Positions 21,741 through 34,730 of a stretch of 64,000 nt of DNA are shown here, one piece after another. Source of the stretch: Parasponia andersonii (lineage: Eukaryota; Streptophyta; Magnoliopsida; Rosales; Cannabaceae); contig JXTB01000232.1 of the NCBI GenBank assembly GCA_002914805.1, positions 9,768-73,767 on the forward strand, read 5' to 3'. Position 1 is the first letter of the stretch. Every line of letters starts with the position of its first letter. Under the pieces are notes generated by a model. It saw only the letters and a program-made list of their open reading frames with translations, did no database searches and had not been told where the DNA came from. Made by a program: the position numbers and the translations under genes.

Positions 21741-24738
21741 ATGGTTAAGATTCATGTGACGGTCTATTGTGTTCTTATGTTCCTCTCTCTGGTAAGCTCT
21801 CTTAATCAACCTCCCAAACTATATTATAAAACTAGTTTTATTATTTTCGCTCAACATTGTAATAAATATTTTGTAAGTGATCTCTAATTTTCTTATGCTT
21901 TTAATTATAACCTTATCTTCAAACGTTAATTTATATTTTGTTTGCTCATTCTACATCATCTGCTTATGATTGATAAGTACGTAGATTATAATATTAAGCA
22001 TTCTGTGCCAATCTGATTTTATTTTAATTTATTTGTTTATTTATTTTTTGAAAGGAGCATTCCATGCCAATACTCTTAACATCATTTTCCAGTTTTTCAA
22101 GTCAGTATCGAGCATTAGAATTTAGATGTATAGATTTAGTAACAATGGACATTAACTTTTTTGTTTTCAAATTATTGTTAGTACTCTTAGTTATACGTGC
22201 TCAATATGAAATTGAGTCTTTTGTACAAAATTTTCATAGTAATGTCTTATGTTTTAGCTCGCTTTTAATGTCCATGCAAGATTGTGTTTAACTATATGGT
22301 CAAAATATAAGTGCTTGGCTAGCTAGCTTAACAAAACTTAATATGCTTTAATATTGTGATTATTCGTTAACCATGTGACTAAATGAAAAAATCACTGTAC
22401 GTATTCAGGTTGGATTAAGTATGGAAGCTCGAACAACACCCGGCGAGGACCTGTCGGAATGGGTGAGAAAAGATAATCGCCGCTTCTTGCGTGCCATAAT
22501 CAGAGTCGCCAACCTTGATCGAACCATTGAGTACTTTATGCTAGACCCCTTTTTTTTTGTAATGATGATGATGAATATATTTTCTGAATATATTGTAAAT
22601 TATTAATTTCTGGTTAAGCTTATGATTCGGTAGCTAAAATTTTAAGCTTTCCTACAATTTTAGCTTCTACACAGAATGTTTGGGGATGAAGGTTTTGAGA
22701 AGAGTTGACTTCCCTGAAAATAGATACTCCGTGGCAGTTGTTGGTTTTGGCCCTGAAGACTCTCACTTTGTCATCGAAATGAGATACCGTACGTTAACAC
22801 ATCTCTAAATATTGGTTTTTGCGCTCCTTTTTGTTCTTTTTTCTTCATCTTTTTTTTTTCATTCTTGATTAATTAATGTTTAGCGATAATTATGTCATTA
22901 TTATTATAATTTTGTCTAAACCGCAGACTACGGAGTGGACAAATACGAGATTGGAACAGGTTTTGGCGAGTTCGGAATAGCAACTCAAGATGTGAGTACT
23001 ACAACAACTACCACTATATTATGTGCATGGTTGAGATATGTAATATGATCATTAGCTTTAACTACTTAGCAATCAATATATATATATATATGCGTCAAAA
23101 TTTAGACGCCTAGATATAAAGGCGATCAAACAAAATATATCAATTGATTTTTAATTGAAAAGGGTAGTGATATTTAGATTTTCTTTTCCTATATCTTTAA
23201 TTTTAGTATAAACTATTTGTTACTAGATCTCTGCCTTTGTACTTGGCAAATTAACGGTTACAATTTTCTAACCCTTGCTTAAGATAAATTTTATTGAAAA
23301 ATCATAATTACAGGTTTATGGAATTGTGGAGAAAGTAAGGGCCAAAGGTGGAATTGTGACTCGTGAACCGGGCCCAATGGCAGGTGGGGGCACCACGGTG
23401 TTTGCCTTTGTTCTGGACCCTGATGGCTACCCCATTGAGCTCATTGATAGGCCCCCAACTCCCGAACCACTTTGCCAAATAAAGCTTCTTGTCACTGATC
23501 TCGATCGAGCTATTAATTTCTACCAAAAGGTATTTTCTATTTAATATTTTGTCTATTATTTTTTTTTTTGGGGGCTAATAATTGTTTTATGCTCCATTAC
23601 TATGCAGGCCTTGGGCATGAACCTGCTTTTACCAAAGTTTGATGTTACTGCGGACAAGGTAACAACGTACCCCCACAAAAGCATATCAGTGTTATTTGAA
23701 TTGAATACTCAATAATTCGGTGATAAATTATCTCTTATAAATTTGTTAGCAATAACTATAGGTTATGATTATATACAAGTGTTACACACAAAAAATATCT
23801 GAAGTCTTTTATATGTTGCATGTTCTGTACAGTACACAATAGCAATGGTGGGTTATGGATCCAACTTGACTCAGACAACGGTTGTGGAGTTGAAATCTGA
23901 TTTTAATGTGACTGAGTATACCAAAGGCAATGGATATGAACAGGTGGGACAACGCTTATTATGTATGTATAGTTTACTATAGTATTGTCCATGTTGTAAT
24001 AATTGAAAATCGATTAATTAAAGCAGCAAGTACCAAAAAAAAACACACAGGCACCACGAACAACTAATATTTAACGTGATTCAGTTTTAAATTTCCTTTG
24101 TCAATCAAAACTACGACTGAGATTCTTTTATGAAGAAAATATACAACCCAAATGATTTGAACTAATGAAGTTCAGTTCAAGAGTTTTATTTATTTATTAT
24201 TATTATTTTTTCATTTTAATAGAATTTAGATTAAGAAATTGTGTTCTTATTTGATTTTTTCTTTTTTGTTCAGTTAATTTTCTAAATTGAGTCCCATGTA
24301 TATATGTAGCTTGTTATTGGCACCGATGATGTCTATAAGAGTGCTGAAGCTGTCAAGATTGCTGCCCAAGAACTCGGAGGGAAAATAATTCGACCACCTG
24401 GTCCAATCCCTAAAACCAACGCCAAGATCACAGCTTTCCTTGACCCAGAAGGTTGGGAAACGGTAAGATCAATTTAATTTGAAAAATGCTAAAGAAGACT
24501 TATAATGTGACATAGTGGTCATTGTTATATAATTTACACATTTTATTGTATTCATAAAGCATAAGTTAAAAAGTATACCCATGATAATACTGTGTTAAAC
24601 AAATACGTAAGTGTTATATATGACTGAAAGGAATTTGCCAAGATATTTAGGTTATGACAGATTCGTTCTTTGCTATTAATCTCTCAGATTTTGGTGGACA
24701 ATGAAGATTACCTCAAAGAACTGCAAAAGAAAGAATGA
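21741..24738 (+). CDS. Glyoxalase I-like protein (two VOC domains) with predicted signal peptide
   Basis: Nine exons (21741-21791, 22409-22530, 22664-22788, 22927-22991, 23314-23529, 23608-23658, 23833-23943, 24310-24462, 24688-24738) give 314 residues. The family isomerises the methylglyoxal-glutathione hemithioacetal to S-lactoylglutathione. Domain 1 (about 40-165) and domain 2 (about 170-310) are clear ([43 protein letters not shown]). Exon 1 encodes [17 protein letters not shown], a hydrophobic N-terminus that reads as a secretory signal and is not seen in cytosolic GLX1. The two domain-1 positions that carry metal-binding His in plant GLX1 are Arg45 (FLRAIIRV) and Glu114 ([10 protein letters not shown]), while Glu96 and Glu163 remain. 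The fold is certain; lactoylglutathione lyase activity is not. Confidence 0.9.
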
Positions 24739-26137
24739 TCAAGCAACTATCTCTACACTCTTTGATCTGAATACTTTTAGCAATTAATATTGCTCGATTG
24801 TAATTGTCTGTTCCAAAGAATATTTTACTATTTTAATAAATTTTTACCTTGTTTATTGTTTCCTATAAATATACTATTATCAGTGATGGTACCAGATTCT
24901 AAGATAGGATGATTGTATTGTCCTCCTACATATTGCTTGGAAATAATGAGAATTCGATTCTTATAAATAGAATGATATCCTTAAGGACCTTAACTTGATG
25001 TGCTTAGGAAAACCGTCTTGGAAAACTGTGAGAAGGTTAGACCAAAATTAACAATCTCCACTCTTCAAGGAGCAATGTCTAAAATATAGAAGAGATAAAC
25101 TACACGTATTTTAGATATAAACAATTAAGTCAATATATCAAAGGATAAAATCATCATGTACAACCTTACCGTTCCACGTACGCGTTAAATAAGTCCATTA
25201 TTAGTTATGACTTTTTTGTCTGTTTCCTTACGAGACTATTTCCTAGTTACGACTTACTAGAATAAATGTATTTGTTGGTTGGTTCAACTTCAAACCAAAT
25301 CTAATTCAATTTTAACATGTACATGCACCATATATATTATATAAATCTCTAACGGAAAAATGCTAAATATTACCAATACTGACATTTTCTAATAAATCAA
25401 AATTTGGCATGTAAAAACTATGCTTGACGTGATGTAGATTTTCGTATAATAATAATAATAATAATAATAGTCTACGACTCTATAATTAACACGTAAATCT
25501 GTCATGTTTGGACACGGACTAATACCACTTCAAAGTACGTAGATGAGTCCACCCAAGTTAAAGTTTAAAGAACATAAAAGCTTCTATATGTACGTAATTC
25601 GCTGGATTAATATAAAAGCTTTTTGTTTCTTTTTCTTTTTTTTTTTCAAGTCCAATGACCAAAAAAGCTTTGGTACGACAAAATATTACATGTACTTCTA
25701 ATTCATTTTATACTAGATATTTTGTTGACAAGCTCATTTTTATTATTTGTTCTTAGTTTTGCTTACTACTTCAACCATCTAGAAATTCAACCATCCAGAA
25801 AGATGATGCTAAAGCGAGATCGAAACGCAAAATTTGTTGTTTTGTGTGTTTTCATAGCAGGAAAACTACGTCGTTTTGTGTTACTTCCCCTCAAAACTTA
25901 CGCCCACGTCAAAGATTATCACAATTTGAAATTAATATTAGAATAAGGGGACGATCAAATAAAACCTATGTTACAAATTAGCTAATCACGAAGGACTTGA
26001 TAAGAAGGAATTTAATATGTATGGCAGCCTTGACATAAAGCCAAAACCTTAATTGGTTATGAATTGGTTTACCACTGAAACCTCCGCATCACATTAGTTA
26101 TTTTCTATCGCATAACATAAATGTCTACAAGCTTAAA
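24739..26137. other. Intergenic between glyoxalase copies
   Basis: The 3' flank of the intact gene, then an (AAT)n tract (about 25447-25470), then sequence from about 25500 that resembles the intact gene's upstream region. I see no gene. Confidence 0.5.
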
Positions 26138-28898
26138 AGTTGGTAATTAGATTCATGTGTTTGTCCATTGTTTTTTGTTTTTGGTTCCTCTTTCTAAATA
26201 AGGCTCCATTTAATTAAATAACCTCCCGAAAATATACAAAAAGTAATTACATCTGTCATTTTCTCGGAACTTTTAGCAAGCAACCTTTATATTCAAACTT
26301 ATAAGTATTATTTTAATTACAAAAACATTATTTTCCTTAATGTTCCCATGTATTACATAGGTCATCTGCTTGTGATTCATAAGCAGTATATAATAGCATT
26401 TTATGGCAATTTTAACTTCACTTTTTCACTTTGCAAGTAGTGCTTTAATCAATAACTAGCATTGGCTCCAACCTCTCAAATATTTTTGTTGTAATTTTCT
26501 TGGTGGTCATTATTCTTGTAAAGATTTGGTAATAGAACTTGTACTTAGGTTCTTTCGATGTGTTCAATAGCTTTTCTAGTAATATTCATGCAAAACCGAT
26601 GCTTATGGTCAATATGTTATTTAGTTATACTGTACTTGTGTTGACCATGTAAATAAACCGATTAAATAGTTGTCACATTAATAACCAGATTTGATTGACA
26701 TGGAAGCTCCAACAACAACCGGCGAGGACCTGTTGGAATGGGTGCAAATAAAAGAGAATCATCGTTTCTTGCGTGCCATAATCAGAGTCGGCAACCTTGA
26801 TCGAAACCATTGAGTACTGAACTATACTTATTTATTGTTGATTGATATGTATAACCTTATGATTTTGAGAAGCTTCCCTGACAAGAAATACTCAATAGCA
26901 GTTGTTGGTTTTGGCCCCGAAGACTCTCATTTTGTAATCGAAACGAGATACCGTATGTTATTGGCGAAGACATGGGAATATAATTGGGTTTTCTACTATC
27001 TTTTGAATTTGAGTATATTGATAGATATAAACATTTTCTAAAAATTGAGAAAAATCCATATGTACTATTCAAGTACCACGTGATTTTGACGGTCACATAT
27101 CGAGTGACTCCATTGATTATCTATAGATTTTTGCAATTTTTTTCAAGAGATCTGAGTTTTTTCATTGATTAACTCAAAATATGGTAGTTGTCTACACCCT
27201 CTTGTAAACGCATGCTTATCTCTAACTATTTGTTTGCGGAATCAAGGCTTTGAAACTAAAAAATTAGTTTCCTCGTGTGAAATAGAGACAAAAAAATCGA
27301 GAAACACTAAGTTGTAATTACTAATTTGTCATTTCAAAACAAAAGAAAAAAAGAAAAAAAAAATCTCCATTCACTAAGAATTGTGGTCCTCTTATTTTGT
27401 CTCAAACCGCAGACTACGGTGTGGACAAATACGAGATTGGAACGGGCTTCGGCGAGTTCGTATTCTTCGGAATAGCAACTCAAGATGCGAGTACGTCTCT
27501 AACGATCACTTATTTATTATAAATGTTTAGAGTTCCTAAAAATGGTGCACCATAGTTTCATAGGAAAAGTTTATAACTAGTTGTAAAGAATGATTAGGTG
27601 GTAATGGTATAAGCATTTCTTTATTTTCAAATCCTTAAAGACGAATTTACATGTTAATTTAATTGAATCCTAATCAAAGGTTGGTGGAACCGTGGAGAGT
27701 GCGGGCCAAGGGTGGTGTTGTACTCGTGAACCGGGCAAAACGGCGGGTGGGAGCACCAAGGTCTTTGCCTTTGTGCTGGACCCCGATGGCTATTCTACTG
27801 AGCTCTTTGATTCGCGCCAGTCTTCGGAACCACTCCGCCAAATAGCCCTTCGTGTCACTGATATCGATCCGGCTATCAAATTCTACCAAAGGTGACCTCT
27901 AATCTCTATTCTTATCAATTAATTTAATGTCGTATATGTAAGTAAATAACGCTTATGATGGGAAATAATTGTCAAACGTCAAACTTTGATGCAGGCCATG
28001 GGCATGAAGCTGCAGAAAAGGTAAAAATATAACTTTTGTAACGAGGTGTCGAGGAGTAAACTTTGGTCCAATCAGTTACACGGTCCTCAGTCCTACTCCT
28101 ATGGACTTATACTATGTATAGTCTCAATTGGGTGATAATCCTACCGTTGGTAATATATATTGGAGAGTTGCACACGATAAATCTCAAGTTTTATTCTCTT
28201 CATGCTCTGTATACAGTGCACTAAAGCTATGTTGGGTTATGAAACAGTAGTGGAATTCAAATCTGATTTTAATGCACCGAGTATACCAAAGGCAATGGAT
28301 ATGAACAAGTGGCATAAGTTTCATTTACTTATTTGAATTGAATTTACCCTTCGTATAGCTTGCGCTTTCTACTTTTGAATCTTTATTTTTCATTTTAGCT
28401 TGTGATTGGCACTGATGATGTTTACACGAGTGCTGAAGCGGTCAACCTGGTCACCAAAGAACTTGGAGGAAAAAATAATTCGACCACCCGATCCAATCCC
28501 CATAATCAACGCCAAGATCACGCGTTCCTTGGCCCAGAAGGTTGAGAAAAGGTAAGGTCATTTCAATTTGAAAAATACTAAAGGGCAATTCTGATGCAGC
28601 TATGTCCCACAAACTAACAATAATAAGGGTGTGCTCTATTAGGATGTGATGTGTGCCCATAGCATTACTCAATAAATTTACGTGCATTTTTCTTCTATTA
28701 TTCAAGGTATTCATAAAGCATAAGTTAATAAGTTTAACCATAATAATACTATTCTTTACAAATACATACATGTTATGACTCGAAGAAATTTGAAAGTTAA
28801 TTAGCTCATGACTGTCATGACAGAGTTTTTGGCGTTGATCTGTTAGGTTATGGTGGACAATGAAGACTACCTCAGAGAAATGCAAAAGAAAGAATGAT
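26138..28898 (+). pseudogene. Decayed tandem copy of the glyoxalase I-like gene
   Basis: Relics of most exons follow the order of the intact gene: exon 1 (about 26138-26195, ATG changed to TTG and donor lost), exon 2 (26701-26815, extra A in CGAAACCATTG), the second half of exon 3 (about 26866-26948; its FYTECLGM part is gone), exon 4 (27412-27487, with a 9 bp insertion), exon 5 (about 27679-27893, small deletions), exon 6 (27994-28020, cut short), exon 7 (28216-28310, about 18 bp deleted), exon 8 (28399-28552, one-base insertion in GGAGGAAAAAATAATTCG) and exon 9 (28848-28898). The frame cannot be kept. It shares the unusual FLRAIIRV and GEF changes with the intact copy, so those predate the duplication. 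Confidence 0.9.
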
Positions 28899-29011
28899 TA
28901 AGCAACTATCCCTAGAGTCTTGCCCGGATGTTATATAGCAATAACCATCAGTTGTTTGTATGTTGTATCACTAATTAAATAATCTAATAACCTGACTGTT
29001 GACTCTAGCAA

Positions 29012-29092
29012 AGTCGATAACAAAAAACGATAAATCACCTTTTCTGGGTACCATAATCGAATTAGGAAACCTTGATTGAAGCACTGAGTGGG
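29012..29092 (+). pseudogene. Isolated glyoxalase exon 2 relic
   Basis: AACGATAAATCACC..TTTCTGGGTACCATAATC...AACCTTGATTGAAGCACTGAG aligns with exon 2 of the intact gene ([19 protein letters not shown]) with an in-frame stop. It is a third, nearly erased copy, lying antisense in the presumed 3' UTR of the neighbouring LpxK gene. Confidence 0.6.
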
Positions 29093-29100
29093 CTTTCTCG

Positions 29101-32100
29101 TCAATGATTGTGATTTAAATGCTTATAGAGGTTTCTACCTGGTAACTTATCTCGCAGTATCTCCTTCAACAATTTCTTGAAGTCATCTTCAGTGTTTTCC
29201 CTGTAAGGTATGATCTTGAACTCCGAACAAAGTGCCAAAACTTCAAAAGGTTCCAGGTGCCTTAGAATATCTAGGTCTCTATCATAATCCTGGAAACAAT
29301 AAATTTTACATCGAGAGAGAAATGAAATCAGATAGTCAGCAATGAAGTCATGATTACTTTATATTCTCAGCTCATTAAAAAGGATTCAGAGAGAGCACCA
29401 TAGCTATATCGGAGTTAGAACCAGAGTGCCAACTATATGAGTACCCAAATATGCAAGAAATTTAATGTTAAAAGGACGAAACAAACATCGAATTAAATGA
29501 GACAAGTTGTACACCTCTAATTGAAATTAAGAATAATATTAAGATGTGAAATGAACAGAAATTTGAACTACCCGCCAAAATTTTTATTTGTCATCTTCTC
29601 ACCTTTTCTGTTACTACAACAATGGGCTTGGAACCAAATTTCTTCTCTAGCTCTCCAAGTCTCTCTTTGATCATCTCCATATCCTGCATTGAGAAACATG
29701 ACAAGAATGTCATAACAAAGTTACGTCCTTCAAGCTTTGATAAGAGGATAATTTGTACCATGGATTGAAAACTGTGATGGTCACTGAATTCAAGTTGATC
29801 AACATAAACTGCTCCCAACTGCAGCAAGTTATAAGCCACATATAGTTAAGAGCAAGGATGGAAACAAGGAAGTAAAAGGCAAAGAATTAAATCTACAGTT
29901 GCAAAAAGACTAATACCTTCTTGATGCCCAGCACAAATGCATCTGCAGAACCAATGGCAGAAACACATAACACAATGGTGTTACATAATGCTTCCAAAGG
30001 TTTCTTTGAGTTGAAATTTCTCACGTCGAAGAAATGAGAGGGAACCATCTTAGTGAAGAAAATAGTTAGAGATTCTTTAACGTCTCGTAGCATTAACTCA
30101 ATGTCTTTGAGTCTTTGTTCAGGAATCTGAAAGTTTACCAATTATTAAGTTTCTTATCAGTGCACGAAAAGACTTGCATACAAAATTTCGTTGAGGAAGA
30201 AAAGGCAAAGAATTAATAATCTAAGTTTTCAATACCAGGTCTGCATGATGTAGTACAACAACATCTGCCCGTCTAAGCGCGTTCAAAGGTTCTCTTAAAG
30301 GTCCAAGAGGGAGTAAATGACAATTTCCCCAGAGCATCAATCCATTAATCATTACAATCTCAATATTCCTTTGCAAGCCCAAGTGCTATCTCCAAATAAC
30401 GAGAGATATGTGAAAAGCATGTCGGATTATGCTAATAAGGACTAATTATAACAGAAAATTTCAGCATAACACAATCTATGAATCTGAACAAACCATTTGT
30501 CTTTCAAGAGACCATTGAAAGACCACAACAGCATTTATTAAAAGCAAATGCAAATGAATCTTGAACAGAACTTGGTAGCAAATATTTTCATCTAAGGACT
30601 GCACCCCATAAATGTTTTTAGGAAGATCATACCTGCATTCCATCATCTAAGATGGCAACGCCAATTTTTTCTGACCCAAATTGACTTGGTCCTTTCGACT
30701 CAACCCAAAGTCTTCCAGAGACTTGACTAGGATCAATATAACCATATTTTTCAATGAAAGAAGTAGCAGTGGCTGCTCTATTTGCACCAACTCCGATCTT
30801 CACGGGTCTTCCTAAAAGATGTCTTTGGAGCATTCTAGCTTCATCCCCACCAGCATAACCCTGAACACTGAATATTTAATTCTTCATAATGCATAAGACT
30901 TACCACATGCTCTGTCTACTTTTGATTGGGATTAATCCTATTCTTAGCCATTAAAGAATAACCCAAATCTCATTTTGGTCTGGTACTTTCAAAATGTCCT
31001 AAACTTGGCACCTAAATTATGTTTTTATTTCATTTTTGGCCCCTGAAATTTCAATGTCCCGTTTTACTACCCTAAACTACATTTATTGTGTTTCATTTTT
31101 GGACCCTAGTTTACCACAGGATTGTTCGAACTAAGACAAAAACATAATTCAAATATCAAATGTGGAACATCCCGAAAGTCATGAACCAGAATAGAATTTG
31201 GTTATTCNTGAGAGGTGAAATTCCAGAATCCGCCAGCCAGAGAGCAAGGAACTCCACCATTGGAGTCTTCCCATTACCTCCCCATGTCAAATTCCCAACA
31301 CTAATCACCGGAATTGGCAACCTTTAATTCCAAATAAAACATTCACGAGAAAGTTATTAATCATTTGCTTGTCAAGAATGAAGATTTAATGATAAAATTG
31401 TCAATTTGGAATAGAAAACTTAAGCCTCACTAGGCTTAAATTATGTCAAGAATGAAATTTTCATTTTTGATAAACGAATCAAAGATAAAACATACAACAT
31501 TCCAATTTTCCTTTCTCTTTTCTAAGCATCCAAACAGAGGGCGAAAAAATAAATAAAAAAAAAAAAAAGAAGCCAATTTCAATTCTGAAGTACATCAATA
31601 TTTTCTATTTAAAAATGAAGCTCCACTAGACTAAAACTAAAGACTACTACTATTCACTCATTCCAGCAGAAATTTTCAATTTTGATAAACCAATCAAAAC
31701 CGTAAACATACAACATTCCAATTTTTCTTCTCTTTCTAAGCATCCAAACATGGAGATATCATGTGAAAAAGTAAATACATAAATCAATTTTGTAGCATAA
31801 CTAAGTTCCACTAGGCTAAAATCAGTGCATACTGCTTAGTCTAGATGAAATTTTCAGTTGTGATAATTGATAAAACCAATCAAAGCCAAAACGTACAACT
31901 CCAAATTTTCTTTTCTTTTCATTTCCGAGCATCCAAACAGGGAGGGAGAAAGAAGAGAAAGGTTAGGTGGTGGAGAGTAGAGTAGAGGGGTGGTACCGGT
32001 GGCGGCGAAAGAGGCCGGAGTGGTAGAGAGAGCGGCGGAGAGAGAGAGCGAGGTTGTAGAGAGCGGAGGCGACAGAGAGAGCAGGGACCAATGAGCGATG

Positions 32101-32169
32101 AAGAGGAGAGAGCTTAGCGTGGTCCTTACTGTAGGCAATCTCGTTCACCGCTTTTCTCAGTTTCTCCAT
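29101..32169 (-). CDS. LPXK: Tetraacyldisaccharide 4'-kinase (LpxK homologue), exon 2 incomplete
   Basis: Phosphorylates the lipid A disaccharide precursor; in plants the lipid-A-like pathway is placed in mitochondria. Exons on the minus strand: 32169-31997, 31321-31209 (truncated), 30860-30633, 30385-30236, 30126-29917, 29818-29759, 29683-29603, 29289-29101. Exon 2 has the P-loop region [13 protein letters not shown] (residues 66-78). Exon 3 has [11 protein letters not shown] and VAILDDGMQ, and exon 4 has [21 protein letters not shown], all LpxK landmarks. Exons 3-8 join in frame to TGA. Exon 2 stops inside the GISPL segment at an N (31208), so about 11 coding bases and the donor are missing. 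This is either an assembly gap or true damage by the adjacent MITE; if true damage, the gene may be non-functional. Confidence 0.88.
30955..31207. mobile_element. MITE-like foldback element in LpxK intron 2
   Basis: The ends are inverted: GAATAACCCAAATCTCATTTTGGT at the left, and the reverse complement of the right end reads GAATAACCAAATTCTATTCT. The homology continues inward through ACTTTC...ATGT and AATTATGTTTTT. About 250 bp. The right terminus ends exactly at the N (31208). Confidence 0.7.
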
Positions 32170-33276
32170 TGGAGTCTTGGAGAGGAGGAGTAGCGACTAG
32201 TGAGAACAGTGAACAGATTCCACTTTATATTTGAGCAGACTGCTGCGGAGGTTGGGTAAGTATTCGGTATGTTGTGGTGCATGTTCACCGGTGTGGATAC
32301 GCAATAACGACGTACCGTCTCATATTTCCACTCTCTCTTGCTCTTCGCGATAGAGACACACGTAATATACACATACAATATTTAGATTTTGGAATATTTA
32401 TACATAATTATTGTCATAAATTTAAGGTTAACTGAAAAAAAAAATCCAAAATTATAAAACCAGGGTGAGATTATATTATTTTTGTTTTAATTTCATTTTT
32501 TTTTTATAGAAACTAAAACATAAGATTCAAAATGCAAAATAGCCTGACATCATGCTATATTCTTACAATTAACTCTAATTTTAAATCACACCTTTCAGTT
32601 GTGCCACAAATATATATCTATGTATATATTAAGGAAAGTTTGTGCCACAATTTTTTAATGCTATTCTTAGATTTTGACATATTGTAACTTAAAATTATAA
32701 TTATTTAAATAAGATTAGTTAAATTATCCAGCAATGTTTAGGATACTGCTATGCTCTAATTGGGTGCAGATATAAAATTTGACGAACTTTGCTTTCGAGG
32801 ATATTCAGAAGGGAAAAAATTACTTCTGACTCCCAAGAAAATTGGAGTAACGAAAACAATATTTGAATAATATTTGGGTTGATAAAAGACTTCGATAACC
32901 GTTTACTCAATCTTTTGTATGAGAATATAAATAAAAATAATGCTATGGACTTCGGCCTGCAATTATCTTTTATGCTATTCAGCTATTATAATTAATAACA
33001 TGAGTTCGACGTAATATATAATTATAATGTGCTCGTAATAAATTGGCTCATCATATCATGTTAAGTATTATATAATTTTTCTTAACATTATTCTATAAAT
33101 ATAATTTAAAAATATCATAATATATGAACGCAGTCATTCAAATAAAATTAATTTTGGTGTATCTGAATAGTATAACACCAAATTTAGGGACTTTTACCAC
33201 TCATTTTTTAAAATGGACAATCTTACTATTGAGTATCGAGATTTTCTTTTATCCACAAATATATATATATATATAT
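32170..33276. other. LpxK upstream region and intergenic
   Basis: It holds the presumed LpxK promoter (minus strand, from about 32200 up) and then AT-rich sequence. No other gene seen. A (TA)n tract at 33260-33276 borders the next element. Confidence 0.5.
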
Positions 33277-33515
33277 GGCCACCAATTCAGTAGGTATTTT
33301 TTTTTTTTTTAAACTTATGTATAGATATCAATTTGGCCAATGAAAATTTTGCATGCACATTTTTTTATTGTAAAAAGTTAGAGAGAAAGAAAGAGCATTA
33401 ATAATGCACGTCTTTTCATGCACTTCATTATAATGGTGATCCAACGGCTAAAAATAAAATACCTATCCATAGATAAAAAAAAAATACCTATTGGATTCTA
33501 TTGGATTGGCAACCT
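33277..33515. mobile_element. MITE-like element in a TA repeat, copy 2
   Basis: It starts GGCCACCAATTCAGTAGGTATTTTTT, and the reverse complement of its end reads AGGTTGCCAATCCAATAG...GGTATTTTTTTTTT, so it has imperfect terminal inverted repeats of about 25-30 bp. (TA)n lies on both sides. It shares internal motifs with 19052-19338. Confidence 0.7.
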
Positions 33516-34730
33516 CTATATATATATATATATATATACTATGAAATCTATAAGGTGCCCATTTGTTGACAAGAAAAACATCAAAAAGAGATTAATATCT
33601 TGGGGAAAAAAAGTGTAGTACTTTTTATTACTTGTTTCACCTATTTGAGTATTTGTTACTCATGGTTTTTTTATTGTGAAATTCAATTCAATCTAATCTC
33701 TGACTAAACTTTTATATTGTCATACTTTATCCGATTACCCACGCAGTGGGCTAGTTTGGTCGTTTGTATTATGTTATGAATAAAAAGTAGTTGTGAAGAA
33801 AAAAAATTTAAGGATTTAATAAACTTAATTTACATTATGTTGTTTAAAAATAACTTGTAAGTATTTGATAAACTATATATTGTAGGTGCTACAAAATGAT
33901 TTTTTTCTGACAATTTGTATTATGATACTATAATCAACTTTTAAAAATAAATTTCATTGCACTTCTCAAATTTTGCTTAAAACCGTGGTTACATAATGAT
34001 TTTTTAGATCTACTAGGCATAACATATCAAATGCCTTTTCCTCCCTATTTTTTGTCTGCCTCCAAAAGTTGAAAAAAAAAAAAAAAGATTTTAGAATCAA
34101 TTCCAAAGAGGACCGTATTTTATGATTAATTATTCCAAGGACTTTGAGTTGTGAGCATCACCTTTGATTCTAAGTATATTTCATCGACCAATTCTATAAC
34201 CTGCAGGCCTCGATTGATGACACAGACTAAAAAATTGGGACTGAACTTTATTATTCAGTTTCATGTTGGAACTTAAGGGGAGATTGGACAAATGAGTCCT
34301 ACCTTTTTTTTTAGTCCTCTCTCATGAGACAAAATTATCCTACATAGAGGTTGGGTTAATTTAGTTCCAGCCCAAGTGCACCTTTTTTTTTTCTTTTCTT
34401 CTTTAATAAAATTTTTTAATTAATATAAATATATATAATTTAATTAATTTCCTATTTTTATTTTTTAACTAAAAATATATTTTATTTTTATATATATTTT
34501 TTTCATAAATTAATTAAAATCATATTATTTTATATAATTATCATTTAAATTTATCTTTTCTATTTTTGGAACTATTTATTTATTTATAAATAAAACATAA
34601 TTATAACTATATTAAGAAATTTGTTATATTTACTTTGTTTTAGTCATGTGTTATACCAAGCACAATATAGTACTAAATAATATTATCCAGTCCAATCCAA
34701 TCTTACATACCAAACGAGCTGATAATATTA
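33516..34730. other. Intergenic, AT-rich
   Basis: No gene recognised. 34395-34640 is almost pure A/T. Confidence 0.5.
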
